Origin: Acridotheres tristis
Lineage: Eukaryota > Chordata > Aves > Passeriformes > Sturnidae
Length of the DNA stretch: 64,000 nt
Direction of reading: 5' to 3'
Assembly: GCA_037013685.1 (NCBI GenBank)
Contig: CM072887.1
Location: 42,645,154-42,709,153, forward strand
Part shown: positions 22,790 through 36,015 of the stretch, in pieces
Layout of the letters: each line of letters starts with the position of its first letter
How positions within the stretch are numbered: position 1 is the stretch's first letter
Notes under the pieces: model-generated
The model's input: only the letters and a program-made list of their open reading frames with translations
What the model was told of the DNA's origin: nothing
The model's database searches: none
Program-made: the position numbers and the translations under genes

Positions 22790-22823
<34 letters not shown>
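22559..22823 (-). repeat. 5' LTR remnant, U5/R only, U3 replaced by G run
   Basis: Aligns by eye to the 3' LTR over shared segments: GGCGAGACCAGTG, CGTCCGGGGAGGAGCAA, GGATCGAGACAG, CATCCGGATCGGGG and GAAGGCAGGGAA. It carries many small deletions relative to the 3' LTR. The remaining part of U3 (several hundred bases in the 3' LTR) is absent and a G run stands in its place. Confidence 0.75.
22790..22823. repeat. 34-base G homopolymer
   Basis: An uninterrupted G run where the 5' LTR U3 should be, ending exactly at the right target duplication. It may be a true tract or a sequencing/assembly artefact. Confidence 0.9.
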
Positions 22824-22829
22824 CTCCAG
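22824..22829. repeat. target site duplication, right copy (CTCCAG)
   Basis: CTCCAG immediately after the G run, identical to 19885-19890. Confidence 0.7.
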
Positions 22830-25579
22830 CTTCAAATTCCACAGGTAAGCAGCTGATGGAAGAACAACGCCGTAGCACCATGTCGTGCCACGTTTTGGTT
22901 CTTTAAACAAGCTGAAATGCAGTTCTCTGCCCTTAAAGCTAACCACCTACAGGAGCTGAGGAGGTGTTTTCTACAAAGTCTCTACTGATTAATAGTCACC
23001 CTTTTGTTTACCTTTACTTTTTCGATCATGCAGCCTTCTGTGTTACTATGGCTGTGTAACCTGCTGCTGTGTTTGTACACAAATGGTGGGGCGGTCACAG
23101 CCAGTCCCTTTTGTGTCATTGATACATTGTTTGTATTTAGAAGCAGAGCGGGCTAGGACTTTTCAATTATACTTTCTTGACATAAGAAAAGCAAAACTGT
23201 CAAAGCCACAGTTTTTTTCAAAATATGTGTTTGATAGCCAGTTTACCCTTGGTTCATCTCTGATATCCCAACATATTCCCACCACTGAGAAATTATAAGC
23301 CTCTTTATAAAGGAAAGGGAGTCTTAAAGGTACACCTTGCATTTACCTGGGTTTTGTGTATCTTCTTGGATTTTTTTATGTTAGAAGTGATTTTCCTATT
23401 TTTGGAATATTTTGAATTCCAAGTTTATCATACAAAAGATTGAAATGGATAGATGGCAAAAGCTCTGAGTCTTTTCACCCAGAGCAGTGTAATTCCAAAG
23501 AGGAATCTACTTCAAGAGAATATACTTAGGGTAGAATGCTGAAAAACAATTTCTTAACCTCACCCTCATCGTTTTCTTAAGGCTAGAAAAAAGCATTCAA
23601 ATCATGGCCAGATTTCAACATACTTTTAGTTCTATAGTGGTTACAGAAAAAGATACTTCTTTTTTCTCTGAATTACTTTAGAGAGTTGATAGCTGAACCA
23701 TGTTATTGCAGGCTACAAACAATTGCATTTCAGCAATAACTGCTGTTGTTCCTCTGTGCCCTTAGCCTTGTATTTGTGGTAGGATTTTAAAAAAATTTAT
23801 AAATGCCTTTGGAAAGAGTCCTGGAAGCCTGAGATTTTCTGTATTTAATGATGTTTCAGTTGCTTATTCCTTGGTACGCTAGATATGCTCATTTTGATGG
23901 ACGAGGATGCTGATTTTCTTGAGACCTACTGTAATCAACTTTGAGATGTAATTTGAATCATATGATGAGTGGTTGAGAAAATAGTAAGTGAAAAGTGATA
24001 TCTTACAAAGCCATTAGCTTAAAACCAGCTACTAACAGAGAGAAAGTTTGCCCACTGGTACTTCATCTGGTAGATTAACTTGCTGGGAGATTAAAGAGGA
24101 AGTCAAGATGAATCTACTCTACTTGTTGAACCTTGGAGACTGCTCAAATTATGACAACTGCAATTGCTGGGATGTGGAAATGCTGGGGTTTTGCTGTGGG
24201 AAAGAAAAACAACAGTCATCTTTTGGTACCCAAGGCAGCAAATAGCAATTTCTGCCTCCTCCCCCTATGCCCCATACCGATAGTGAATATGGCAACAGAA
24301 TTTGCTTTCTATTCAAATATAAGTATTCAACACCTGTTTGCCCCTGCTGATTGGAGGAAAAATTGAACTTTGATCCATTCATTTCTCAAAGCCAGTTAGA
24401 CTCCTTATTCCTCTATTGTGTTAGCATGGTGGATGTATATTACTATTAACCTTGGTTTTGAGCAGTATGTCTAAGGCTCCAGGAAGGAGGAGAGACCAAA
24501 TTTTCCTAATGTGCTGCTTTAATTCCCTTCTTAAGCTTTGTCAAAATGCCTCTGTACAAAAAATTCTCTTGAGAAGTTCACTAAAGTGTAAGATACCAGA
24601 CCCTAAATGCATGTTGCATAAATGCTTCTGGGGATGAATTGGTGTGGAAGTTCTTGTTTAGAATATCTTTAAACTCCATCTCAAGGAATTAAAGGTCTTT
24701 CTAAAGTAAAATAATTAGTAGAAGAATCATAGAATTGCTACAAATGTAGCCTTGCAGCTCTAAAAAAGTTTTTTAAGTGCCTTTAAGCGGCTTTTGTAGC
24801 TGCATAAAAATCTCTAGTTTCCTTGAAGCTCCAGTCCTCTGCTTGAGCTCTGGGAATATGAGACAAATAATTAAGGTTAAGGGTTTGGGTAGAGCTGTGT
24901 AGATGTAAAAAAGTTGGGACTTGCATCCTGAGAAATGATATGAGCCATTTACTCTACCAACCTTCCATGTCTCTTGTCAAAGCTAAGTGAGACAGTTTTC
25001 CTTGCAGCATCTGGCAGTTTTGTTTTAGCCTGCCAGTTTGGTTGGGAAGTCCTCCCTTCTCTGAAAGAAAGCAAGCGGGAAGAGACAGGAAGACAAAGGA
25101 CTAGCAGAGCAAGTAAACTGTGTAGATTCCTTCCTCAGATGTTAAGTCAAAATAATTGCCAAAATATTAAAAAAAAAAAGCCCAACCAAATCAAAAATCA
25201 CCCCCTGGGACCCGTTCAAATGGTGAGTTTAATAGCTTACTATTTCTCATCAAAAGAGGCTTGGCTCACTTAAATCTGTTGCTGTAGGCAAAAGGTGGAA
25301 GTATTCACGAGTAGCATCATTTCATGGAGGACAAATGCTTTTTGACGATATTGCAGGCTGTTTTTCTCTATTATAATAATACTTGTGATACAGGAAATTG
25401 CTTGCACTTTCAAAGATTGCCAGCAGCAAGTGCTGGTACGGAAAAGGAGAGAAAGCAAGGAATTGAAGTCTGCTGCTGGAGTGTCGCTTGCTGTCCGGAG
25501 GAGCTTAACACTGCGAGATGTTAGGTGTGGGTTCAGATTTGTGACATTTGTGACATTTGAGTGAAGCTCAGGAGAGTGA
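22830..25579. other. intergenic, no recognised feature
   Basis: AT-rich sequence with short unrelated open frames. A poly-A stretch (about 25168-25178) and a doubled GTGACATTT unit (about 25540-25558) are the only small repeats noticed. Confidence 0.55.
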
Positions 25580-25694
25580 CGGCCGGTGCTGTGTCGGGTG
25601 GGAGGCCAGACGGTGCTTTCGGGAGCCGAGTGGCGCGGGAGCCGTGCCGCCACCAGATGTCACCAGCGGCACGGGGGCGCCCGGGGACTCGGCG
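25580..25694. promoter_or_regulatory. isolated CpG-dense patch
   Basis: I count 16 CpG dinucleotides in 115 bp, with high GC, inside AT-rich sequence with few CpGs. A few more lie just upstream (about 25480-25520). There is no recognisable gene beside it. It could be a small CpG island marking a non-coding transcript start or an enhancer, or a GC-rich repeat fragment. Confidence 0.4.
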
Positions 25695-28600
25695 TGGCTG
25701 GAACAGGTGGGATGACTTGAGGAGATGCCATGACATATAAATATCTCAGTTTTTCAATCATCTTCCCTTTGATTTAAAGAGAAGCAGTCTTAGGCTTAAG
25801 GGTAGTAAAGGGACTTTAAATATGGATAGGAATATTAAATCAAAAGTATTTTTTGTTTGAAGTACAAAAAAGAGAGGTGAAAATGGCAGAATTATCCTCT
25901 TTCTAGAAGCTAATAATCTTCCTAAATTTCTTTTGGTGAAAGTTTTTTTCTTTAATCAAGGAAAAAGATGTAATTTTGCTGAAACCTCCATCTGGAACAT
26001 AAGAGATATGCGTTTATTTCAACATCTTTTATGAGGCTTTGTGAGCAAGGTTTAAGGAGAAGATTTAAATAGAGTGTATAGGAGAGAAGGAACTTAACAA
26101 GGGTCTGTTGGAGGAAAGTGTTCAGACCCCCTTTTTCCTTTCTTTCAGTGACTTCATCTGGCAAGCTGTTTCGGATCACTGGTTTATCTTCTAATATTTA
26201 CTTCACTTGAAGCAACAGTTGCTGTTCTTTACTGCTTTTCCACTCTGCCAACAGAAAATTATCTAATGTTACTATTGTGTTGCAAAATCTATTCGGCTGT
26301 GGGTTGCTCATCAGTACTTGTTACACCTTGCAGGTACCCTGTATGTCCTGGCTACCCTCAAATGGGCGTTTTTTCTTCTTTTTTGATTGTTGTTGATTTT
26401 CAGTCCTTTTATAAGACTTTCAGATTTGCTTCATTTTGTGGAGATATTGAAAAAAATTCTTCTTCCGTATCCTCATTTCTAGAAGGAAGACAACACAGGT
26501 ATTTCAGGCAGATCATGATCCTAGACTTATATTTTTTTCCAGTGCTGAAGTTTTCCATGGGTTGACAGGGAAAACAGAGTACTGGCCAGTGCAGTAGACC
26601 ACATGATTTTTCCTTTGTGTTTTGCCTACCACTGAGACCTTAATGTGTTTTTAGAAGCAGGTCAGCCTGTAGTGCCTCTGGCAGCACTTTTCTCTCACCC
26701 TTAAATAGCAAGCCAGCAATTACAGAAAGCCATGATGATTTGAATTGATAATATAGCCAAAATTCCACAGCCACGGAAGAAAATAAGTTTTAATTGCTTT
26801 CTGCAGCTATCTCATCTTTTATTATTGCTTCTGTAAATACATTCTATGTCATTTCTCATGAATTAATTCTTATACATGGACATTGCATGCCTTATGTAAT
26901 TTTCCTATGGCTCTTGAGAACTGATTGATCAGGTAGGTGCTCTTAGGAGCACATCTGCCACCAGCAGCTAATGTTGCATTTTGTACAGAGCAGGCAAACC
27001 ATGAAGCTATAGCTGAAAAAGACCAGTTTTCTTAAGGTGTAATCCTTCTCTATGCAGCAGAATTGTCACTGCCACTTTTTGCCTGAACTGGTCTCCCCTC
27101 AATGTGCCTGTGTGCAGTAACACCCTATTCTGGGTGTTACTTGTCAGCAAGAATTCTGGGGGCATGTGTCACTCACACCCAAAGTTCATCATTTTCTTGC
27201 ACACATACTGTGCCTTATGTTGCCTTCCAAGGTATTTATAGAAAACTTGCTCTGTCTTTTGGTGTAAATTCATCATGCAAAAATGATAGCTTCATTTTAA
27301 GGCTTTTAAAGCAGGGAAATCCCTTCTTAGGAGGATATTCCTGCTCCTTCTCTCTATACAAGGACATGAAGATGAGCAGAAGATGACAAGGTCATCATGA
27401 TGTGGTTGTTCCTCCAGAGTTCACTGTGCCTAGATACCTGGATGTATTGTTTTCAGTCTTTCTCCTATCAATTACATTTGGGTGACCTTCAAGTTATCTC
27501 TTTAATTTCAGCTCTGTTTGTTGAGCCCTTTTGTGGAATCCTTTCTGTAGCCTTTCATTCTGATCTGCTCTTGTTGTCCCAGGATGCTGTCAATATATAC
27601 TTTGCCCTGTATTCCTTCAGGAAGCTGTTTTAGGTAGCTGTGGTACCACATTCTAGGGGGAAAAATGTACCAGGAGGAGATTTTAACTCACTGAGTACTC
27701 TGTTACAATATTTCCTCCCATGAAGCGTATTGGAAGTGCATACTGAACTCTCTTTATCTAGGGAAATGGGCCAGAACCATTAAAACTTATTTTAAAATAT
27801 TGAGCTTCAACCATAATGATAAGAATGTTCTGCTAGTGGGATAAAATTGTATTTACCAAATGTTTAATGTCCTAAATATTTACGTCAGTTGCCTCCTACA
27901 CTTCTCCCTGCTACAGCTGGTAAATTCAGTTTGTTTTCTAATTCAGTCAGTAAACTTTATAAAAACATTTTTACAGATATTACAAAGGATATTTCTGGTA
28001 GCTGGGCAGTAAAGCACTAAAAATCTGCCTGTCCCATTAAAGGCATCTGAGAATTAGTTTTATTTATGGAGTTTTTATCCCTATATTGTATGCATTCTCT
28101 AAATGAAATCCAGAACCAAGCACCCTTAAAAAATTAAATAGATCTGATCCTAGCTCTTTATTCCCATATTTTACACTCTTGTTTTAGCTGTGGTTTGTTT
28201 TCTCAATTCAAAGTCAAATCATTCCCGTAAAAGAAGATGGTCTCCTTCATATCCAGTCACATTTTTTCAGATTTTGCCCCTAAATTATATTTTTCTCAGA
28301 ACAAGGGCATATTTGGATGTAATTTGCTTCTTGTGAAAGAGTTAGTTTGGATGTTTCAGCTCTTGCAGACAGGATCCTGTCATAGAAGTCTGCCCTGCCA
28401 TCTGTGCTGCCTCCTGCTGTACAGCATTACAGCATTTGCTGGATGGTACTCCCTGCACGTGGTTCCAAAATGTGAAAAGTTATTAATTTCCTTCCATTAT
28501 TTTTCAAATGCTGGAGATAGTCACTCTCCTTTGTCTTTCATCCATTTTTATTTCCCAATTCCAAGCAACTGGCTTTGTGAGGTATTTCGTGAATTTTTTT

Positions 28601-31600
28601 GCTGTGTGATAACTCTGTTTTTCAGTTTCTTTTATCACAGGTGCTTCTCATTGAGTGTTTTCATTCTTGCTGAAGGAGCCAACAGCTTGACAACCTTTCC
28701 TATAAGAAAGCCTATCCCCTTAGCCATGTGGTCTCACCGTGAATCTCTGATACCTGGCTAAGGAATCTGTCACATCTGACTTAACTTAGACACAAACACA
28801 TAGCAATGAAACATTAAAAGAGCTCTTCTGTTCCCGGACTTGCAGTAGTTTCTTTTCTTTTGGGAGTGAGTATTTCCGAGCCTTGTTTCTGCAGGAGCCG
28901 TGGTGCTGCTGAGCCGGCAGGGATGCTCCTGTTGCAGGGATGAGTCACCCCAAGTTCTTGGAGCTCGGCTCCTCCTGCAGCTCTCCTGGCGAGCCAAGCA
29001 CAGCGTGTCCCCTCCCTGCAGCCCCCAGCCCTCCGGCTCACTTCGGGCTGGCCCTACTGCTATGGGAAGAGAAGTGAGAAATCAGACGTGGCCTTTTCCT
29101 GCTCTCAGTGTGCAGATGCTGCTCACCTTCTTGGTCTTGAGATTTACTCGATTTTTTAAGTGGCTTGCTGATGAGCGTAAAAATAATTCTTGTATTGTTC
29201 AGTTAAAAGTCGGTGGTGTTCAGAATAGTTAAGAGTGCAGTGTGTGTGCACCAGAGGAAAATGTTTTAATAGGTTACAGAGCTGTACAATGAGGAGAATG
29301 AGTTCAGCAGCATTTAATTAACTGCATAAGTTGAAACCCTTAAAAAGAAAAACAGCTTGTCTACAAGGCTTCTTTGTAAGTTACAGCACTTTATGTCTTG
29401 TAATAGGGAAGTCTTTTAGAAAGCTAATTAAAAATTAATCTGTAACAATATTTTTTGGAAGGGCTTGGAAATGTTTGAGTGCTAAGATTATTGAAGATGT
29501 ACTGGAAGAAGAAAATAATTTTAAGGAAGTGGTTTTTTTCGGGCATTCCTCAGGGACTACTCTTTTGAAATGTCGAAGCCTTGTAGTGTGGTTTTCCTGA
29601 GCATGGTGTAATAGCTTTGCATGGCATCACTGCACAGTCTTAATCTGAGAAATTATAATGCACAATCAAAAGGTGAAAAATATTTATTGTGTAAATCTTA
29701 TATGGTTATGCTGATGAAATACTTCAATTTTTTTTCTCTGAGAACATTTTTTTCCTCCTACTTCCATCACTACTGATATCCTCTGTGAATACAGTGAGAT
29801 ACACTGAGCTGGAGCTGTCAGAGACACACAGAGGAATAGCAGCATGTTATTTTCCCTGTTTGCAGAGAAATGTACAGTCTCTGATAAGAACTCTCTGCTG
29901 GAGTGAGATAATTAGCTGCAGCAAAGGTGAAGGTTTGATGGAGCACTTGCTGGGGATTTGCAGAATAGTCTGACTCTCCCTGTCCCTGATAAAAGACAAA
30001 ACATTTCTCAAGGAGAGCAAACTGAGGGAGAAGGTTAGTGAATTTTTTTTACAATCAGAAACTTGTCAGTCTCTTTTCTGAGCCCAGCTATTCTTTTTGT
30101 CTCCACAATATTCTGGGAATCTTACATTATATAAACATGTATCCCTGTATAGTAATTTAAGACCTGAAGTCTGATACCATGTTTTGCCGGTGGGTCTGAC
30201 ACAGACCGGACACCAGCCTAAGGAATTTACTATAATGTAAAATTGCAAACAATCACAAAAGGATAAGCTAAGCAATGCACCTAATCATTACTACCAAAGA
30301 ATACCTATAATGATTGAGACACATCACCAGTTACCCTGATGCTTTAGCATCATCCAAATCCACACATCAGCTATGATGGAGGGGGAGCTTTCACAGCAAA
30401 GGAGTGGAGAACCACATCTAGTAACTGGGAAATCCTATGGTGCATCCACCTCGCAGGACACAAGACCTCCTCCAAATTTGCTGACAGTAGCCCAGGTTTT
30501 ATAATGTAAAACAAACAGTATCTGACAAATTTCTGCAAACAAATCTGAAGTAATTTCTAATTTAATTCTTCTGTTGTCATTCTTGCAAACCCTGGCCAGG
30601 GCTCAAGGAGGAACCAAGGGAATTGTCTTTGATTCTGTAATCTCCTAATAACTGGCCTTGTCCAATTTCTAGATATGGATGGGTAAATACATGTTTTGTC
30701 AATAAATGAACACATATAACAATACTTTGTTAATGAATGAATATATCTATATATAATGTGGTTGGAAGGTTCATCTAGAGGTCAGCTTTTGCTCAGGGCC
30801 TGTTATTCAGGCCTTAGCACTTAATACCATCACTAGGTTTTCCATAATTTGGTTCTCTGATTATAACAAAGCAGTCTGTCCTTGTTTTCCATGACCATCA
30901 GGAAGTTCAGGCCACTCTACAGTCCACCTCCACCATGCATTTTCAAAATAAAGAGCTGCAATGCTGCAGAGGCTAAAAGATGATGCAGAGTCAAATGCAG
31001 CTGGATAAGAGCAATAGCACAGCTTTTTTATATTTGTTAAGCTGTGTGGCCATAAAACCAGCCAGAAAGATGAGGTAGCCACCTCTGCCTTCCTGTTGGG
31101 CTGTAGGAGACACTGTGAGGACTTCCCATGCCATGCAGCAGCTGCACAGCTGCCTTGTCCTGCATCTACATCTGGTGCAAAGGGACAGAGACCTGGAAGT
31201 ACCATGAAGCTCCAGCTGTGGCCATTCAGTGGGCAGTGCAGGGCTGGAGTCTCCTTAGTGTGGACCTTTGGAGGGCAGCAGGCAGCTAACGTGGGAAGAT
31301 GTGGAAAGATGGGCTGTCACCACTGGTATGACAGGAGGAAAAAACTGATGTGAAGGAGGAGCACTCATTACCTGAGAAATGCTGTTTGCTTGTCAAATGA
31401 ACACAATCAATACTGTAGGGGTTTCATTAGGTTTGTTTTTGACGAGAACCTTTGCTCAGATGAAACTGGTATTCGTACTGGCTGCTTCACAATAATATTC
31501 ATGACTGCTTTAAGAGCCTGTGTCTGGAGATACAAGGCATCTAAATATTAGTGATGCATTTTCACAATGGTGAACCATTAGATCTTAACGGAATTAATTT

Positions 31601-34600
31601 GTTATGGACAGCTAGGGATGGCACCTGTCACTGTGATCAACATTTGATTGTCATCTCTGGGAAAAGTACACATTATTCATCTCAGAGCAAGGGAGAAAAT
31701 CATAGAATTGAATTTTTCTTCAGGTGCAAATAAATAAAGAGATCAAATTAAACTCCATGGCTGACAGGAACATTAAAGACTCCTGTAGCACCTTCTTCTG
31801 CCTCCCTTTATCTCTGTGGCTGTCAACATGATGGGAAACATGTTATTTAAATGAGCATGAGATTTGGATTATTTTTTCAGTGAGCCCACAGTATGTTTAT
31901 TGCTATCTTCTAAGATGTCCTTTTCCTATAGAAGGATTTCAGGTATGGTGCTTTTTTAATGACTACCCAAAAGCTTTAAATAATCATCACTTTTTACTAA
32001 CAGATTTAAAAGTGAAGATTCCCAAAACAAGTTAGTCCAGATGTCCTCAATGTCTTTTCTGTTTCCTTGATAAAAGACCTAGCACTAAACAAAGCAAGAA
32101 CAGTTCTTGCCAAGCCTCCTCTGCCATGGGCCAGCTGGAGCTCCACAGGGAGAAAGTGAGTGTTATCAAATGGAATAGGCTGACCAGCTGATGCAAATAT
32201 GGTGACTAATGTATTGATGGTTTTATTTTGTTAAAATGGGTATCTCATGTCTAATGATATAAAGTGTGCCTTGTGCCACCCAAAGCTAAGTTAAATGAGG
32301 CCAAGAAGCACAATTAGGATTTTCTCTGCTCAAAGTAAAACTCTAACCTTAAAAAGAGTTCTAAGAAGCAGTAGATATTTCATTGACTTCTGTGCTACAC
32401 GATTAAAGTTGTGGGTGTTTTTCTGTTGAAAGAAAACCCAACTAAATCTGGGTGCATTTTATTTTCTAAACTATTTTGTTTTCTAAACCACTTGCTAGTA
32501 TTATTTCAACATGAAGAATCAGAAGAGTGTTAAAGGCGCCCTTTTATTGTAAGGAAAGTGATTTTAAGGCCTCGGGCAGAGGTGAGAGGTGTTGTTAGAA
32601 ATGCTGCAGTCAAGGTGGAGGAGGACAGACTGACTTCATTCTGAAGTCCCTGGATAAAACAAACCTCTGGACTCAGGGGTTTATGCCACATCAAGCTTGC
32701 AGTAGCCTGTGCTGGTCTCACTGCCAACACTGACCACTGTGCTGAGGTTGCCATTGATAGAGCAGTGGATGGGGAAATTGGAAACAGTGATGACAACAGG
32801 GTTGTCATTCCAGGTACCAACTGGGGAGCTGAGCTGCTCCCAGCTGCCCCTCACTTGCCTGTGGCTGTTTGCAGAGAAAGGAGAAGAGATTTTGGGGCTC
32901 AGATATTTGTATGCCTGCCCCCATTTCACCCCTTGCAAACCCATCCAAGCTGCTACATCACCAAAACTGCTGCAGAGCCAGGGTGGGCAGGTCTGTGCTG
33001 GTGGAGAGCAATTTTGCCCTCTTTACATCAGAGACAACCCATGGCTTGCAAAACCACTGTTGCCACTGCCCACCTCACCTAATAAAGGTGAGTTTTCCAC
33101 AGCTCAGACTTCATCACTAGCTGAAGCTTGAAAGGTCTTGCTGAATATGGCAGGAACTAATACAAGCATTAAATGCAGAGGAAGGCTGTGGTTCCTGAAA
33201 CAGGCTGGTGTTTTTCTCCTGTGATTCCAGCTGAGCCAAATGATACAAGAGCACACCTGTATAATGCTGTGCAGCTCTTCAGCTGCCAGAAAGGTGATTT
33301 TTCATTTGTTTTACTATTGCTATTCTGTGTAAATACAAATGCTTTCTATCAGGTTTCTTCACAGCACAAAATTTCTTTGTTGTTAGTATGAATTAATCTG
33401 GCAACAGCAGGGTCCAACTAAGAGGCAAGTGCTGCGAAGTAGTAGTTGATTAGACCAATTGAAACAAGGTGGGGCTTAATGGCTTACAGATCTGGTAATG
33501 ATGTGCAGAGCTGACACAGCTGATGATTGGGTTACTTGCTGGCCTGTGTCTTGGGGCACTTGTCTTTACCCTGTAAGTCCTTGGGACTGAATATTGAGAG
33601 GTCTCTGCATTTCTTGAAGCTGGTGGGATTTACTGAGATGTAGCAGTTTTGGTCCATCCAGGACCATCTCGTGCGTCCCAGGAGAAGGTATGAGAGTATT
33701 TGGGTAACTCCCCCATTGTTCCCTCTCTGAGGATTTTTGTGACTGTTTTCTGCTCTTTGTTTTAAGCTGTTAAAGCTTAAATTCAATTCTCTGGGTGTGA
33801 GAGGGTATCAAGGGGATGTTTGTGTGCACACACGGGCATGTATTTATGCATGCACATACAGCTGTGTGTCTGTATGTGTAAATACACAGAGTGTCTGCAG
33901 ATTTTTGATCATCTGAAGTTCTGAAAGTTTCTTCTGGCACAACACTACAATGACTGAAAAATCCTGTTTTGCCTGTGAGCTACCTAACTCACAAGGGGTA
34001 TATAGTGTGCTTAGCTAAAATTATAGTGCTCGTATCCTCTTGAGTGGGCTTTGGGAATGTGCCTGGATTATTGTGTGCTGCATATTGAATCATATTCACT
34101 TCAGCTGCAGAGTTTGCTTTGTGTGAGCATAGTAGAAAAACATGATAAAGTGCCTGTTCATTTCACGTTTCCTAGCTCAGGAGCTTGTGCTAGTGGCAAA
34201 TGTAAGAGTCTTGTCAAAAACATTGTAGACTTAGCCTTTAAATATGTGTGTGCCTGCAAGGTGGGACTGGCAATCATCCAGCCCTTTTGGGGGTCATGTC
34301 AACATGTTTGTACATTGCATAGGAGAATGAATCTCTGTGGGCTTGCTTAGGCATTATTGCAATGAAAATATTGAATTATAATTATACTAACAAGTGTAAA
34401 AATGCATAGATATTCTTTCACTTGAAATTAGAGCTCAGTAGAGCTCCTGTCTTCATGCACATCATGCAACTGTTACAGCAGTACCAGTCTTTCTGCGGAG
34501 ATGAGGGGGAAATGAATATTCATGATCGTTTTAATTAAGCTGATGTTACTGTGGAGTCTCTTCTTTCTCTTTGACTTCTTCTTTGAAATTCAAATTTTTA

Positions 34601-35716
34601 AAAAGCAGAGAAATCAAGGGATGACAGTCAATCTTCTCTGGGATAGTAGAACTTCTAAAAAAAATTAGTACTGAGCTATACAGTATTTGAGCTAATCAAT
34701 TAACTTTCAGTAATGTATTTTACAAAGGGACTCCAATTTGCGGCAATCTGCTTCCAGAAAGACAGAAAAATGTACAAGACTTTTTAAAAATAACATATTT
34801 AGAAAACATGGTCCAAAATGGTGGTTAAAAGGGTCTTTTTATCATCATACTGTCATTGCCTGGAGTATTGTGATACAGAATAAAGATTCATATGCCACTA
34901 CTAATGCCTTGAGAAGGGGCTCTCTGTTTATGAGGAAAAAATGACAATATTGGATGGTCCATGTGTGGAGGTTGTATTTGTAAGAGTTATTACTGGGTTT
35001 AGGTAGTGGGGAACAAGTTGCCTTTTAATCTAAGGCCGGACTGTTGTAAAGCAAAACTACTTCTTTAAAAGGAAGTATTTCACAGTACCTTCTCAGTGTG
35101 ATAGCGTTGGTACTGAAAAACAACCATATGGGTGTTGCATAGCCTGCTGTCAGAGTAAAGGAGAGAGCAGGAGTGTGAGGAGAGATGTGCATTTTCAGGT
35201 AGTGTTGTGGTTTAGGCCCTGGAAATCCAAGGGAATATTATGAGTGGTGTTAGCATCTTGGATTATAAGCTTCTTAAGATAGCCACACTTCATTGCAGGA
35301 GAATACAAACCCCTGGGCTCTAAATCTTTTCACCAAAAGTATGTTAGCCAGGGGGAAGAAAGAAAGGTAGGGAATTAGACAGCTATTTTCTGGTGTGCCT
35401 ATAAATCCACGAGTTTTGTTTATCCAATTTGAACTGAACGATACTGTTCTGCTAGGACATAAAGTCTTCTGACCTTGGTCAAGTTCTGTACTGCTTACTG
35501 TTCCTTCAAGGCATAGCCTTATAGAAAGGAAAGAATTTGGAAAGGCAAATGGAGACTTTGCTCTTGTGAAGAAGATTCTGTTTCCAAAATGTTGCTCTCC
35601 ACAACATCCAGAACAAACCCTGTTACAGACAGCTGGAGTGTCCGTCCTTCTGTTGCTTGTGCAGACGTGGTGAGCTGGGGCAAAGTACTGAGGGATTTAA
35701 CTGCAAGTACAATGCT
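25695..35716. other. intergenic, no recognised gene
   Basis: Ten kilobases without a recognisable exon or RNA gene. A moderately GC-rich stretch at about 28860-29060 has an open frame (28900-29232) of unknown kind. The longest open frame, 28237-28761, is Phe/Ser/Cys/His-rich, as expected from pyrimidine-rich non-coding DNA. Two overlapping minus-strand frames at 32530-32944 match no family I know. Confidence 0.55.
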
Positions 35717-36015
35717 GGCTGTTGTGGTTACTGCGCTGCAGAGAGAGAGAAAAGACAGTAACACACACGGACTTTTTTTGGGGAAAAAAGGCCAACTTTA
35801 TTGTACGGACAACTTGTATTTAAAGTGTGTTACGTGCAGCTAGGACAGGACAGTAGTTCATTGGACAATTGGGACAAACATCCCTGGGACAGCATGTCTG
35901 GATGTCCCACGGGAAAGACACTAGGTGTTAATCTTTATTATGAACTTCATTCTGTTTTTTACCGTGTTATCACTTTGGGAGACTGCTTCCCTAACTGAAG
36001 CTGTAGTCAGCTTGT
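35717..36015 (-). mobile_element. probable solo LTR, avian class II (ASLV-like layout)
   Basis: On the minus strand a TATA-like TTTAAATA (complement at 35817-35824) is followed about 15 nt later by TACAATAAA (complement at 35797-35802). A pyrimidine-rich stretch and CCACAACA come next. Close TATA and AATAAA spacing with TACAATAAA is the layout of ASLV-type LTRs. I could not fix the U3 end or find a target duplication, so the borders are approximate. Confidence 0.5.

Larger units (their letters stand above)
19891..22823 (-). mobile_element. class II (beta-like) endogenous provirus, internally deleted
   Basis: An old retroviral insertion on the minus strand with this order, read from 22823 down: damaged 5' LTR, lysine-tRNA-like PBS, leader with splice donor, gag matrix remnant, unassigned remnant, polypurine tract, 3' LTR. 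It is only about 2.9 kb. Capsid, nucleocapsid, protease, polymerase and envelope are not recognisable, so it cannot be autonomous. The region is GC-rich against AT-rich flanks. Assignment to class II rests on the PBS type, the 6-bp target duplication and the matrix-like N-terminus. Confidence 0.88.

Noticed and set aside
22431..22906. Gly-rich or Pro-rich open frames across the G run on both strands
   Set aside because: Products of the homopolymer and the GC-rich LTR remnant, not genes.
24726..24740. AATCATAGAATTG, like a CR1 3' end (also near 31699 and 52544)
   Set aside because: The similarity stops after a dozen bases, so a chance match is likely.
28237..28761. 174-codon open frame on the + strand
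   Set aside because: The longest unexplained open frame, but its Phe/Ser/Cys/His-rich make-up reflects pyrimidine-rich DNA. No domain, splice context or known family is visible.
32530..32944. Overlapping minus-strand frames that could be a pseudogene or exon
   Set aside because: The translation looks protein-like in places, but no family is recognised and there are several stops. It is too weak to call.
35206..35245. TGTTGTGGTTTAGGCCCTGG, resembling the end of an ERVL LTR in reverse
   Set aside because: Only about 20 bases are similar and the match does not continue.
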